Shown one piece after another: positions 32,449-43,072 of a DNA stretch of 64,000 nt (the stretch's first letter is position 1; each line of letters opens with the position of its first letter). Source of the stretch: Galeruca laticollis (Eukaryota; Arthropoda; Insecta; Coleoptera; Chrysomelidae); NCBI GenBank assembly GCA_963921935.1, contig OY998185.1:28240487-28304486 (forward strand), given 5' to 3'. The notes under the pieces are model-generated. The model saw only the letters and a list, made by a program, of their open reading frames with translations. It was not told the origin of the DNA and did not search any database. The position numbers and the translations under genes are program-made.

Positions 32449-33076
32449 TTGACAGTATTGATATTATTTTTTTTGTATAACTGAACATACGTTTGTGTAT
32501 GGCAAGTAGAATAATGTGTTCGGGCCGTGTTGCCGAGGAGTGTGTTGATAAATAGTGAATACTAAAACGAATTAGAAAATTTCATACATCTTTGAATTTA
32601 GCGTAGGTTTGTGAAGATCAGATCAGCACATTGAAATTCCAGTGTTTTATGCGAACAAAAGTACACTTTCCCCACTACTTAAGAATAGATAATAAAGAAA
32701 AATTATTTGAATAAAAGTATATAATAAGAATAGTTTTTAATGTTGATATTTTTATAAAAACCGCATTCTAGCGGAAAACTACAGACTAAAAAATATGTTT
32801 ATGTATTTGTTTAACCTGTTTTGTTTTAAGAATTTTTCCCCAATGTTATAGCGATCTCGCCGGCGCTAAGCTTGATGAGCAACGCTGTAGTTACTGGTAA
32901 AAATGATAAAAGATATCTTGAAAATTTCATTTAGACATGGCCTTTAAGAAATATATTTTATTTAGATCACCTTTTAATATTTATTAGAGAAAGATAAATA
33001 TTGTGAAGTCACTACAATCCAATATATGGCATTCGTTTTCATATCTATATTGCTAATATGCTTATTTTTTTTAAAG
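32449..33076. other. End of ABCF1 intron 2
   Basis: AT-rich, with no gene or clear repeat recognised. It ends with the TTTTTTTTAAAG acceptor of ABCF1 exon 3. Confidence 0.6.
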
Positions 33077-33405
33077 GAAAATTAACCAAAAATGATGATT
33101 GGTCAGACAAAGAAGAAGTTGAAATAAAACTGTCTGATAGTGAAACTGAGTCAATTCCAGTAGCAGCTAAAAAATCAAATAAAAAGAACAAGAAAAAGAA
33201 AGATGATTGGTCAGATAATGAAGAAGTTGATCAGTCAGATAGTGAAAGTGCAGTGGCAACAAAAATTAACAAACAACCTAAGAACAAAAGTAAAAAGAAA
33301 GACGATTGGTCTGACAGAGAAGTAGATACAAATTTATCTGAAAGTGAAACAGAATCTCTACCAGCTATTGTAACCAAATCTTTAAAGAAAAACAAAAAGA
33401 ATAAA
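33077..33405 (+). CDS. ABCF1: ABCF1-like ATPase, coding exon 3 (DDWSD repeats)
   Basis: The acceptor is AAAG|GA (phase 1) and the donor AAA|GTGAGT (phase 0). It encodes residues 81-190 of the lysine/acid-rich N-terminal region. Three copies of a DDWSD(K/N/R)E(E)V unit are spaced by about 40 residues, each followed by serine/glutamate-rich and then poly-lysine text. With the HWSGDED of exon 1 this makes four related units. The SD-E context fits casein kinase 2 sites, which are known to regulate the eIF2-binding N-terminus of mammalian ABCF1; that role here is inference. The unit structure suggests growth by internal duplication. Confidence 0.88.
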
Positions 33406-33461
33406 GTGAGTTGCCAAATTTACAAAAGGTATTTTGTTTTTGTAATTTTTTATATTTTCAG

Positions 33462-34036
33462 AACAAAGCTGAACCTGAAGAGATTGTCAAAGAAGAAAGT
33501 GATGATAGTGGCAATGAAGACGTATTTGGTGAAGATTCTGAGGACACTCCGAAACAAATTGAAGAAAAAATTAAAGACATTATCAAAGTAGAATGTAACG
33601 ATAGTAAAGTTGAAAATAGTGTAAATGAAATTAAAAACGAGATTAAACCAATTGATCATGAAGATAAAACAATTGAAGAAGATATAGAAAAAATTACAAA
33701 AATAATTAGTTCCACTGATATAAGTGAAGACAAATTAGATGACACAAAAGAAAAGAAACTTACACACAAAGAAAAGAAAAAAATAAAAAAACAACAAGAG
33801 TATGAAAAACAAATGGAGACTTTGTTAAAGAAAGGTGGACAAGGCCACTCAGAACTTGACAGTAATTTTACAGTGTCACAAATGCAAAAAACAGCAGGCC
33901 AGTTGGCAGCATTTGAAAACGCTGTAGATATAAAAGTTGAAAATTTTAGCATATCTGCAAAAGGAAATGATTTATTTATTAATGCCAATTTATTGATCGC
34001 ACAAGGCCGGCACTACGGTTTGGTCGGGCCAAATGG
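33462..34036 (+). CDS. ABCF1: ABCF1-like ATPase, coding exon 4
   Basis: The acceptor is TTTTCAG|AAC (phase 0), only 56 bp after exon 3. It encodes residues 191-382. A long acidic stretch (EEIVKEESDDSGNEDVFGEDSED) gives way to KEKKKIKKQQEYEKQMETLLKKGGQGHSELDSNFTVSQ, the conserved lead-in to the first ABC domain. Then comes VDIKVENFSISAKGNDLFINANLLIAQGRHYGLVGPNG, beta strands of nucleotide-binding domain 1 up to the first half of Walker A. The exon ends in phase 2 within the glycine codon (GG|GTACGT). The Walker A motif is completed 18.3 kb downstream. Confidence 0.93.
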
Positions 34037-34985
34037 GTACGTTAATTAAATACATATTTTTTTTACCTTTTAAAAGCAATAAGACTTACTTAGGACTAAG
34101 TTATTTTCAGAATTTTTTTTGTGTTACATTTTTTAGCGGCCATATTTCAGAACTGTAGGATGTAGGTTAATATATTTTCAACATTATCATCCCTGGCCCA
34201 TATTCGTCCACTGCTGGACATAGGCTTACCTTGTTTGCTTCTACATATTTCTATTTTGGACTTACTGTATCTAATTTGTCTGATATAATCAGACCATCTA
34301 GTTGTCCATGCTTCTACGTGTATCTTGTCTATGGCTTCCATTCTACTATCCGTTTGTTATGAAGTGTTCTTGCGATATGTTTTTATTTCGTTATCTTTCG
34401 TAACGGTTTTATCCTAGAGAACATCATTAGTAGGGCAACAACGTTTCTGCTCAAGCAGCTTCTTTCTTTAATTACAGCTAGGGGTTGTAAATATTCGACG
34501 AATTAAGATATTCGAATATTTGTCGATTTTACAGGAAGTATTCGAATTATTAAAATACCAGCCTTATGTCCTGTAGATTCATCCACGTTTAAATTTTTCA
34601 TGTATAAATTTCGGTAAATCCGTTCTTAAAGTCTATACAACGCTAATGTAAAAATAAATTTTCTCCAGTAGTTTTAGCTGCGTTTTTATTTTAGTCAGTA
34701 ATTTAGCTTTTTCTTATATAATACTGGTTTAGCAAAAGCTTGTTACATTTATTATTATTTTGAAGATAAAAAATTAGACATACTTACATGAGTATGATCA
34801 AACAATTAACAATTCTCATTATTGTCTCCATTTTGAGTCATATTTCAATAATTATTCTTATATACTATTAATTGAAATCACAAAGATTGATGAACGAAGC
34901 TGATAGACCCGAACCGAGTAAGCTTAACGGATTTGGGGTTTGCACTTTAAGTTTAACTAAAAATTATTCGAATATTCGTTGATGT
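34037..34985. other. ABCF1 intron 4, proximal part
   Basis: 34147-34341 holds a dispersed insect-type repeat around CGTCCACTGCTGGACATAGGC (minus-strand frame HVEAWTTRWSDYIRQ); I take it as the tail of an old retroelement, not a gene. At about 34482 the text TAGGGGTTGTAAATATTCGACG looks like a hAT terminus, and TATTCGAATATTCG recurs near 34966-34980. It may be one end of the hAT whose coding part is at 37460-38480. Confidence 0.45.
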
Positions 34986-36295
34986 AATTAGATATGTAAG
35001 TAATTTGTACTATTGCTTTTTTGGTATTTTTTTGAGGAGGATGTTAGGTATACCATATTTCTGGCGCTGTTTTATTTTTAAGCGACGGAATTGTATTATA
35101 TATTTCAAATTTTAGTGTTCAAGTTATGAGTATTGAGTATATAGTTTTGGACTGTCTGTGGAATGTTGACATGGTGTCGAGTATTTGTTCTGTTGTTCTT
35201 TTCGCGATTCCGTTCTGTTTGTTTTTAAATCTTCTGATTATTTTCCATAAAGAATTATATTCAGGAGAAAATTTTTCTAAGAATGTCTTCCACGTGAAAT
35301 TCCTATATTCGCGTACTAAAGTATTAATTGTGTTTCCATAATATTTTTATAGCTGTCTGTCATCATCATATCTGCCATCATCTACGTATTTTGTTTTTAT
35401 CGTTGATTATTTTGACCATGTGATCAGGAAGGGTTTTGTGCATATGGAGTTTGGGTTTTAGGGATGTTGTGTTGCTTCTAGCTTAATAATAATGTTATGT
35501 AAGTTCTTAATTATTGCGTTTGTTAAGTGATCTTGGTTTTGTCTGTGATTAGTAAATGTTCGTTTATATATTTTCCATAGAGTTTCCAGTTTGTAGTGGT
35601 GTAATCGTGTGTTTTTTTTAGGGCGAGTGTGTGTTATTTTTAATTCAAGTGGTCGGAGTTAAGGTCGGGAATAGTTTTCATTTTTGTCATTGTATCAATA
35701 TTACGTCCGATGGCAATATCGATAGTACCGGGGGTGTGATTCGAGTATGGAAAGTGGGTGGGATCATCTGTGCTAAAGATGATACAGTCCGAATTGTCAC
35801 AGAACCTCTGGAGAGTAGTTCTGTTCGTGTTAGTGTATGTGGCATAGGGGTCCCAAAGTGGGTACTCACAGTTTATGTCACCCTTTTGGGTGTTTTTGTA
35901 ATATTGAAAAATCCAATTCAGTTAACTTATTATTCGACGTACTGTAAGCCCCCACAATTTTTGATTTGATTATTTAAAAGTAGTGAGATATGCTTAATTG
36001 AAAATTTGTTTGATTGCAGTAGTTGAAAATTTATGTATTTTTTTAAAACTACTGCAAAACCGCCTCTGGCGACTTCACCTTGTCTAAAGAGACTATAATT
36101 GGGATTTATAAAATTCACGGATTTGCTAGGTTTAAGGAGCGTCTCAATTAGAAAGAAAATATCAGGTTTATGAAATCCGAGAAAATGTCTGAGGAGATGG
36201 AGTTTGTTAAGTACTCCATGTACATTACAAAAGATTATTTTGAGAACATTTCGTTTTCGAATCCCTGTTTTACTACCTACCTACCTACCTAGATG
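34986..36295 (-). pseudogene. LINE ORF2 endonuclease remnant
   Basis: Minus strand from about 36280: KIIFCNVHGVLNKLHLL, FFLIETLLKPS, NYSLFRQGEVARGGFAVVLKK. After frameshifts comes GDINCEYPLWDPY...TDDPTHFP...GTIDIAIGRNI around 35900-35680, then the linker (NFTWKTFLEKFSPEYNSLWKIIRRFKNKQ) near 35290-35190. These are the successive blocks of an APE endonuclease and the pre-RT linker of a jockey/I-type LINE. No RT follows; the element is truncated near 35000. It is the downstream part of the same LINE as the ORF1 at 36296-37470. Confidence 0.75.
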
Positions 36296-37470
36296 TCATA
36301 TTTATCTATACCAGCGACGAAGTTATTATAGATAGTGAATTTTCGAGTTTGTTTGTGGCGGATTTGAGTTCATGTAGTAGGTCCGCGATGGCTCTAGTCA
36401 GCTCATCCAGGTGCACAGTGTGGTGGAGTTCTTTGAATATATTATTAATTTGTGCACATTTATTGATGTCCGTTGTGGCCTCTGTATTTGTTGTTTAATT
36501 GCTTCTAGGTGTTGGGATGGGATTTTGTGGGATCAGTTTGTTTGTTGTTATTGAGGGTAGACTCGAAAATTAGTCTATGGTTGGTTGCGTTTTCTGTGTC
36601 CAAGGGTTGACTGATGGTATAGGTGTGGGAATAAATTTTGTGAAAGTAGGTTTAGCAGCTATATTTTTTGTTCTTTTTACCTCGAGCCATTGCCTTCTCT
36701 TGACATATTCTGGACAGATCGCAGCGTTTGCCGGATGGTCGCCTTTACAATTGGCGCATTTCTGTGGCTTAGTACTGCCGTTGGAACATTCGGGAGTGAG
36801 ATGCGGCCCTGCGCACTTTAGGCACCTTGGCGTTCTGCCACAATTGGAGGTTACGTGGCCCCAAAGTTGGCAGATACGGCAATGTATAATGGGTTTCGTC
36901 TGCCGGCGGTGTTCCCGCTGTGCCCTTGTGTTCTCTCACTCTTATCTTTATTCAAATGGTCAAGGGTGACTTTGGAGTCTGTTATTATTGGATAGAACGG
37001 TCTACCCTTTGTGGTCATTCTTTGACGTTAATTTTGTATGCGTTGGTAAGGTCGTCTTTGATGTCATCTAGTCGCAGGCCCTCTGCTAACCCCTCAGAAC
37101 GAAGGCATGTGTTTTCTCTTCGCATCTGGAGTAAGTGTGGAAGGGTACTATTTCCTCTCTGAATGTCCTTTTAAGTCTTGTACATCCTTTGTGAAAGTGA
37201 TAGTAGAGTTATTGGTGTACTTTATTTCGAAGTTGCTTTTGATTTCATTTTTAATCATTTTTACCAAGTCTCTATGGGCGGAGACATTGACATCGATGAC
37301 AATCAGGGGGCAGGATGCTGTGGTTTTGGTGGGTTTTTTACAATTTGTGTTGGTTGTCTCTTTGCCTTTAGTTCGTTTGTTTATATGGTTTGTGTTGGTG
37401 TCATCTGAACTGGATAAGGTGCTCTCTAATCTTCTAAATTTTATTTTTTTCCTCTTTCTTTGAGTAGTAT
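36296..37470 (-). pseudogene. LINE ORF1 (gag-like) with three CCHC knuckles
   Basis: Minus strand from about 37470: a basic N-terminus (RKRKKIKFRRLES), then CPLIVIDVNVSAHRDLVKMIK and FTKDVQDLKGH (the pre-knuckle RNA-binding fold). After a frameshift come three zinc knuckles at about 36890-36730: CX2CX4HX4C, CX2CX3HX4C and CX2CX3HX6C. This is the classical ORF1 of jockey/I-type LINEs, an RNA-binding coat protein. It is inserted into the C-terminal region of a hAT transposase (DPFEWW at about 37500). Confidence 0.8.
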
Positions 37471-38480
37471 TGGTGGAGCAACCACCACTCAAATGGATCT
37501 GACTTTCTATCAATAGCGGGCACTCCATAGTATACTTCAAGTTGATAGAATATATTGCCTTTCGAATCACTAGTAGAAGATGCAGGTGTCGAAGGTGGAA
37601 CAAAGTTATCGTAGCACTTCCACAGCGTAAAAGATGAACTTGTTGAAGTATCATTTTTTTCATATGTTATCCTCGCTCTCTTTTGTATAGTGGCTATTGG
37701 TTATTTATCCTCGTCTTCGCTAATAACCACGTTAGCCTCATTATCTTTTTGTATTTCAGATTCGGATTCATCGGTGTTGCTCTTATTAATTTATGTGATT
37801 TCTCTCACAAATCTGTTTTTTATGTCTTCAACTATGGTCTGACTCAAAAAAAATACACTTTACATCTGGGATCAAAAATAGTCGATATGGTAAAGCATTC
37901 CTTGGACTCCACATCGGAGTACCTTTGGTTCATTCCTGTAATGAGACTTTCTTTCATAGTTCCAACGCCATGTAACTGTTCTATTTTATCGGACAAAAGG
38001 TAGCGCTTCAATACAGCAGTTGTTGGAATTACTTCTGAAATAACAGAGTCCCTGCTGCTGATTAGTTTCCTTATCTCTTCAAAGGGTCTAAGTAATTCAA
38101 AGACAGATTGCAACAGGTCCCACTCATTATTGGTAAAATTGTTTATATACTTTATAGCGCTATTTTCAGTGTGATAAATAATTACACAACGTTTCAAATA
38201 AAGTAACCTCTCTAACATGTAGAAAGTGGAGTTCCATCGTGTTTGTACATCTTGGATAATTTTCTTCTGGTCCATATTCAATTCTTGTTGTATTTCACTT
38301 AATTTGCTGCATGCTAAAGAAGAGTGATTGACATTAATTACAATTCGGCGGGCACAACTAGTCATATCTGATACGGTTCTTTGAGATTTTATACTGTCAT
38401 TGATTATTAATTGCAGTTTGTGTATAAAACAACCCTCACTGTTTATTTCTGCATCTCTACAGCTTTTGACCTATTTACTG
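37460..38480 (-). pseudogene. hAT transposase, C-terminal half, broken
   Basis: From about 38450: CFIHKLQLIINDSIKSQRTVSDMTSCARRIV, then QDVQTRWNSTFYMLERLLYLK (the RWNST block of the hAT RNase H fold) and LLRPFEEIRKLISS...ISEVIPT in frame 38365-37844. After a frameshift comes a C-terminal piece with SKGNIFYQLEVYYGVPAIDRKSDPFEWW (dimerisation region) near 37600-37480. A LINE interrupts it there. It looks ZBED-like. The N-terminal half, including the BED finger, is missing; the gypsy LTR begins at about 38529. Confidence 0.8.
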
Positions 38481-38528
38481 GAAGCCAGTGTGCTTTATTA
38501 GAATAATAGATGGCACTACACAAAGCAA

Positions 38529-38911
38529 TGACATTTAATTTTTTTATTTATTTATAATTCATAACGCGGAACGGAATAAATTAAGGACCTGTGTATAAAA
38601 AAAATAATTTATATTCACTAATTTATTTGTTTATCTCAGGATGTCAAATTATCAACTTACTTACTCTTCCTGATCAGTCCCCTTATATACTAGTGCCTTT
38701 TGTACTAGAGAATTCCGGGCTGCGGCTTATACACACAAATAATTTTTCTGGCCTTTTCTAGATAACTCTGGTCACAAAAACCAGTTCTAGATAAGATAGT
38801 CTCAATCGTAAACAGTTTTTTATAACTGCGTATCCGCCATAATTTTAACTATTATACCTGGCTTAGACAGGGTCGGTTTTAGGGACTATACCAGTGTGCT
38901 GTTTCGTAACA
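38529..38911 (-). repeat. Gypsy 3' LTR
   Basis: Matches the 5' LTR over GTATCCGCCATAATTTTAAC, TATACCTGGCTTAGACAG, AATTCCGGGCTGC and TTTTTCTGGCCTTTTCTAGA, but is shorter and diverged. Its inner edge (GTAACA) is preceded on the minus strand by a purine tract (AAGGAGGGGGTAA) at about 38912-38926. Confidence 0.85.
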
Positions 38912-39560
38912 TTACCCCCTCCTTAAATGGAAGTTCCTCCTGGAACTTTTGTGTAGCCGAGACTGGATGTTTGAATTGGCAACTGACCCCATTTCTACAC
39001 TTTCCGATCTTATGGAAATAGCAGGGCACCGTCTTCTTCGGATACTGATAAAGGGGATTGTAGCTGCAAATTAATATCTGGACACCGGTATCTTGAAAGA
39101 TAATCTCTACCATGTTCCTGATGATTCGCCAATCCAACTGGTTACTCGCTATCTTTGGCATAGCCAGTTTCTTCACGTTGGATTCCAACACATGGTATCG
39201 GAGGTTTCGAAGGGCTTCCCACACATCGCGGTAGGTAGATCGATCTTGGAATTCATTTTTAGTTACCACGTATTATGTTTCAGTTTCAGTGTCTTGCCAG
39301 GGGCTGGAATCTGGTCTTCAAGTTTTTCTAATTGCCCGAACTTCTTTCGAAAGACGATTGCCAACCCTCGTGCGTTCTTGATACGGGCGGGGATGTTGTA
39401 TGCCAGTGAATAATCTTCCGGGAGAGTCAACAGATCTTGTTGTTGTTCCGAAGTGACTCCATATCTAGCTTTCCCGGTACCTCCATACGTGCCCATAAAT
39501 TCCTCGAAGGTAGGGTCAGACACATCTCGAATAAGGTTTACTCCTTCCCCCAGGTCATGG
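38886..39560 (-). pseudogene. Macro domain (TARG1-like) plus CCCH zinc finger at the end of gypsy pol
   Basis: Following the integrase C-terminus in the same frame (KPKVVHQNRLAPF), the text reads EDYSLAYNIPARIKNARGLA, AIVFRKKFG, then after a one-base frameshift near 39266 VTKNEF, STYRDVWEALRNL, VKKLAMPKI and DTGVQILICSYN. This order matches the compact macro domains of the TARG1/OARD1 type (ADP-ribose hydrolases): SAGIAxxFKKKFG, ITK, PTYxxLxxSL, LSMPRIG and a final hydrophobic strand. The lysine of VTK aligns with the catalytic lysine. The GCGLD loop is shortened (PKIASNQLDW), so the catalytic aspartate seems lost in this copy. A CCCH finger (C-x7-C-x5-C-x3-H, 38967-39023) follows, then the end of the ORF. 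Confidence 0.72.
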
Positions 39561-40713
39561 TCTCCTTCGAATGGCGCTAGTCGGTTTTGGTGAACTACTT
39601 TTGGTTTTCCGTTGGGGGGTTTTTTGTAATTTTGGAGAAAATCCTTTTCTCCTCGTCGGGTTGTGTAACCATACTTTGTCCCCTTCTTTAAAACCGCCTT
39701 CTGTGGCCTGCGTGTCGTACCGACTTTTCATTCTGTCGCTGGCAACTTGAAGATTGGTTCGAACTAATTCATGAATATCGTCCAGCCTTCTTCTCAATTG
39801 GATCACGTAGTCTTCGCCTGCTAGATCTTCTCCAGGCCGACAGCCAAATTCCAGGTCACAAGGAAGCCTCATTTTACGTCCAAACAGGATTTTCGCATGT
39901 GTTTCACCCGTGGACTCATTGACGGCAGATCGATAAGCCAATGCGAATAGGGAGAGATACTGGTCCCAATCTCTCTGATGGCTGGATACTACTTTCGACA
40001 GGTATTTTCCAATAGTCCTGTTCATTCTCTCGACCATTCCATCTGACTGTGGATGTAATGCTGTTGTTCTGGTCTTCATTCCCAGCTTCTCGCAAATCTC
40101 CTGGAATAGATGACTTTCGAAATTTCTTCCCTGGTCGCTGTGGACTTCCAAGGGCACTCCATATCGGCTGATAAATTCTTTCACCTGCGACAGTTATGGC
40201 CTCTTGATTCGGGATAGCGTAAATTTCCACCCACTTTGTGAAATAATCCATTACAACCAGTATGTATTTGCCACCATTTTCTGTCAATGGAAATGGCCCA
40301 GCGATATCTAATGCAATCCGTTCGAAAGGGCTTCCAACATTGTACTGTTTCATGGGTGCCTTTCTCTTGCGATGTGGTCCATTACTCGTACCACAAGTCG
40401 TACATTTCTTACACCAGTCCTTCACATCGTCGGAGCTGTTCATCCAATAAAACCTTTCACGAACTCGCTGAAGGGTTTTCTTCACTCCCAGATGACCTCC
40501 CGATGGACTGTCGTGTAACTTCTTTAGTACCTCAGCTACTCTTGTTCTCGGGATAACTAGCTGTCTCCTCATCTCAGAACCATCATCGTTTTCAAGGACT
40601 CTTTTCAACAGCCCTTCTTCCAGGACAAGGGAGTCCCACTGAGCCCAATACGCCTTGAGTTTCGGTGAAAATCTTGACACTTCTTGCCAGGTAGGTCGCC
40701 GGTTTTCTTCCAT
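39555..40713 (-). pseudogene. Gypsy integrase
   Basis: Two frames cover it. 40713-40190 has the HHCC zinc domain (HDSPSGGHLGVKKT...CKKCTTC), then FERIALDIAGPFP (first catalytic D). After a frameshift near 40190, 40184-39640 has EVHSDQGRNF (second D), HPQSDGMVERMNRTIG (catalytic E) and the tail DKVWLHNP. A second frameshift near 39640 leads to the C-terminal KPKVVHQNRL and the macro module. Integrase joins the cDNA to host DNA; this copy is inactive. Confidence 0.88.
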
Positions 40714-40799
40714 TGCCGGATCATCTTCAGGTGAGGATCATTCTCCTGATCTTCTCTGATCCTGGTGAGTGATCATTCCTCGTTGACTACAGTAGTTCT

Positions 40800-42923
40800 T
40801 GAAACTGAAGCTTCCCTAGATTCCACCTTGTTGCAGTGGGAGCAGTCTGTTGGGCACGGCCGTCTGGACAGGGAGTCGGCATTTCGGTGACTCACACCAG
40901 CTCGATGTTCGATGTTGAAATCATACTCTTGAAGTCGTTCAATCTATCTAGCGATCTGGCCCTCGGGATTCTTGAACTGCATCAACCACTTGAGTGCTGC
41001 ATGATCAGTCCGGATTAAAAACTTCCTACCATAGAGATACTGGTAAAAGTGTTCCACGGACTTCACTACTGCCAAAAGTTCTCTTCTTGTGACGCAGTAG
41101 TTTCGTTCTGGTTTGGAGAGGACTTTACTGAAATATCTCAGCACTCTTTTTTGTCCTCCTTGGATCTGTGAGAGCACTCCACCAATTCCTACGTTGCTTG
41201 CGTCAGTGTCTAGAATAAAGTCTCCCTCTGGTAAAGGGTATCCTAATATCGGCGCCGTGGTTAAATGCCTCTTCAAGGTATCAAAAGCCGTTTGACAATC
41301 TTCGTCCCATTGGAAAGCTCTTGCTTCTTCTGTAAGTCGAGTTAGAGGCTTAGCAATATCTCCAAACTTCCTGATAAATCTTCTATAATATGTGCAAAGT
41401 CCAAGGAAACTCCTGATTTGATGTTTGTCGGTTGGTTGCGGCCATTGCTGAATGGAAGCAATTTTCTCTGGATCCACCGCCACTCCTTCATTGCTCACTA
41501 TATGACCTAGATAGTTGACTCGATTTTGGAACAGCTGACATTTCTTCGGGTTTAACATAAGCTGGGCAGCTTGGAGTCGTTTGAATACGTCTTCCAAATT
41601 CTTCAGATGTTCGTCAAATGTCTTCCCCGGTACTACGATGTCGTCCAAATAGACCAGGCATGTCTTCCAAGACAACCCTCTCAAGACATTTTGCATAATT
41701 CTTTCAAATGTCGCAGGCGCATTACAGAGCCCGAATGGCATGACGTTGAATTGCCATAATCCAGATCCGGTGGTAAAAGCAGTCTTCTCTTAGTCTTCTG
41801 GGTCCATTTCCACTTGCCAATAACCAGACTTCAGGTCCAAGGTGGAAAACAGTTTGCTGCCGGCCAAAGTGTCTAGCGTATCGTCAATTCGAGGCAGAGG
41901 ATAGCTGTCTTTCTTCGTCACGTTAAGCTGGCGATAATCCACGCAGAATCTCGTAGTTCCATCCTTTATCTTGATGAGCACTACTGGAGACACCCATGGA
42001 CTCGTAGATGGTTCTATTACTTTTTCTTCTGCCATCTCTCGAATTATTCTTTCAGCTTCCTCTCTCTTCGCTCGTGGAAGTCTTCGAGCTGATTGTCTAA
42101 TGGGCTTAGCATTACCAGTATCGATTTTGTGTTTGACGGCTGATGTTCTGCCAGTCTTTCCTCCTTTTGGCACGAATAAGTCTCGATACTGCAAGAGAAA
42201 TTCTCTCATTATCTTTTTTTCAGCTCGATCCAAAGATTGACCAGCTACTAATAATATTTGTTCGAATCTGGCATTGGAATTGTCAGTGGTCGTTGTTTTA
42301 CGAACTATAGACGTCACTGGTACGCAGGATCCAATCTTGGTTTCCTTCTTGATGGTAATTGGGTAATCATTCACGTTTATCACACGTACTGGGATCTCTT
42401 TCGCCGATGTAACCAATCCTTTTCCAATTAGTACTCCTTTGCCAACTTCTTCGTCGTGGTTCCTTGGCTCCATCATAACCGGTGTACCTTCCTCCATGAT
42501 TCCCTGTAGCCGTGCTACTATCATGGTTTCGCTCCGTGCAGGTAGAACGGTATCTTCCTGTACAGCTGCCAACACCGCGCTGCCTTCATATGGATGCAGG
42601 AATACCTCCTCGGAACCCACTTTAATGGTTCTGTTTCTGAACTCTAATTGGAAACCATGCAGATGCATTACGTCCATTCCCAGAATCACGTCTTCTTCAA
42701 TGTCGGCTACGATTACCGTATGCGTGAACTTTTCTGCGCCAATTCCCAATTGGATTTGTGTCTCACCGTAAACGTTGGCACTCTCACCTGTGGCGGTCCG
42801 CAGTCGCAGTCTCGTTGGTAAAAGCTTCTTCTTGGAGTTTATTAGTTCTGGTCGTATAATGGTTCTAGTTGCTCCAGTGTCAACCAGCAGAGCATATTTC
42901 TTGCCATTTACTTCCCCATCCAC
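40800..42923 (-). pseudogene. Gypsy protease, reverse transcriptase and RNase H
   Basis: The aspartic protease begins near 42923 (LLVDTGATRTII, then VILGMDVM). RT spans about 42150-41450: KIDTGNAKPIRQSARR, FCVDYRQLN, STLDLKSGYWQVEMDPED, an in-frame stop at 41790, then MPFGLCNAPATFERIM and the catalytic YLDDIVV. RNase H follows (DTDASNVGIGGVLSQ, RELLAVVKSVEHF, RTDHAALKWL). Another in-frame stop at 40944 precedes IERLQEYDFNIEHRAG...NADSLSRRP. All blocks are in one frame apart from the two stops, each explainable by one base change. Confidence 0.92.
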
Positions 42924-43072
42924 ATATACACTGCCGTTGCGACATCTGAGAGAAGCTATCAGTATGAGAGGGTCTTTGGAATGATCATGGGTCGGTGCTG
43001 CCCCCTCGTAGCCGACCCGTTCTAGTTTTCCTGTGACTGGGGTTCTTGGTATGCAGGAGTCTTGAGGCGCTT

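Noticed and set aside
33411..33461. Start codon in the short intron before ABCF1 exon 4
   Set aside because: This stretch is a 56-bp intron with GTGAGT and TTTTCAG ends, and the frame joins exon 3 only after splicing.
38886..39269. Considered an env-like third ORF of the gypsy element
   Set aside because: No signal peptide, membrane span or furin-like site; the text fits a macro domain and CCCH finger instead.
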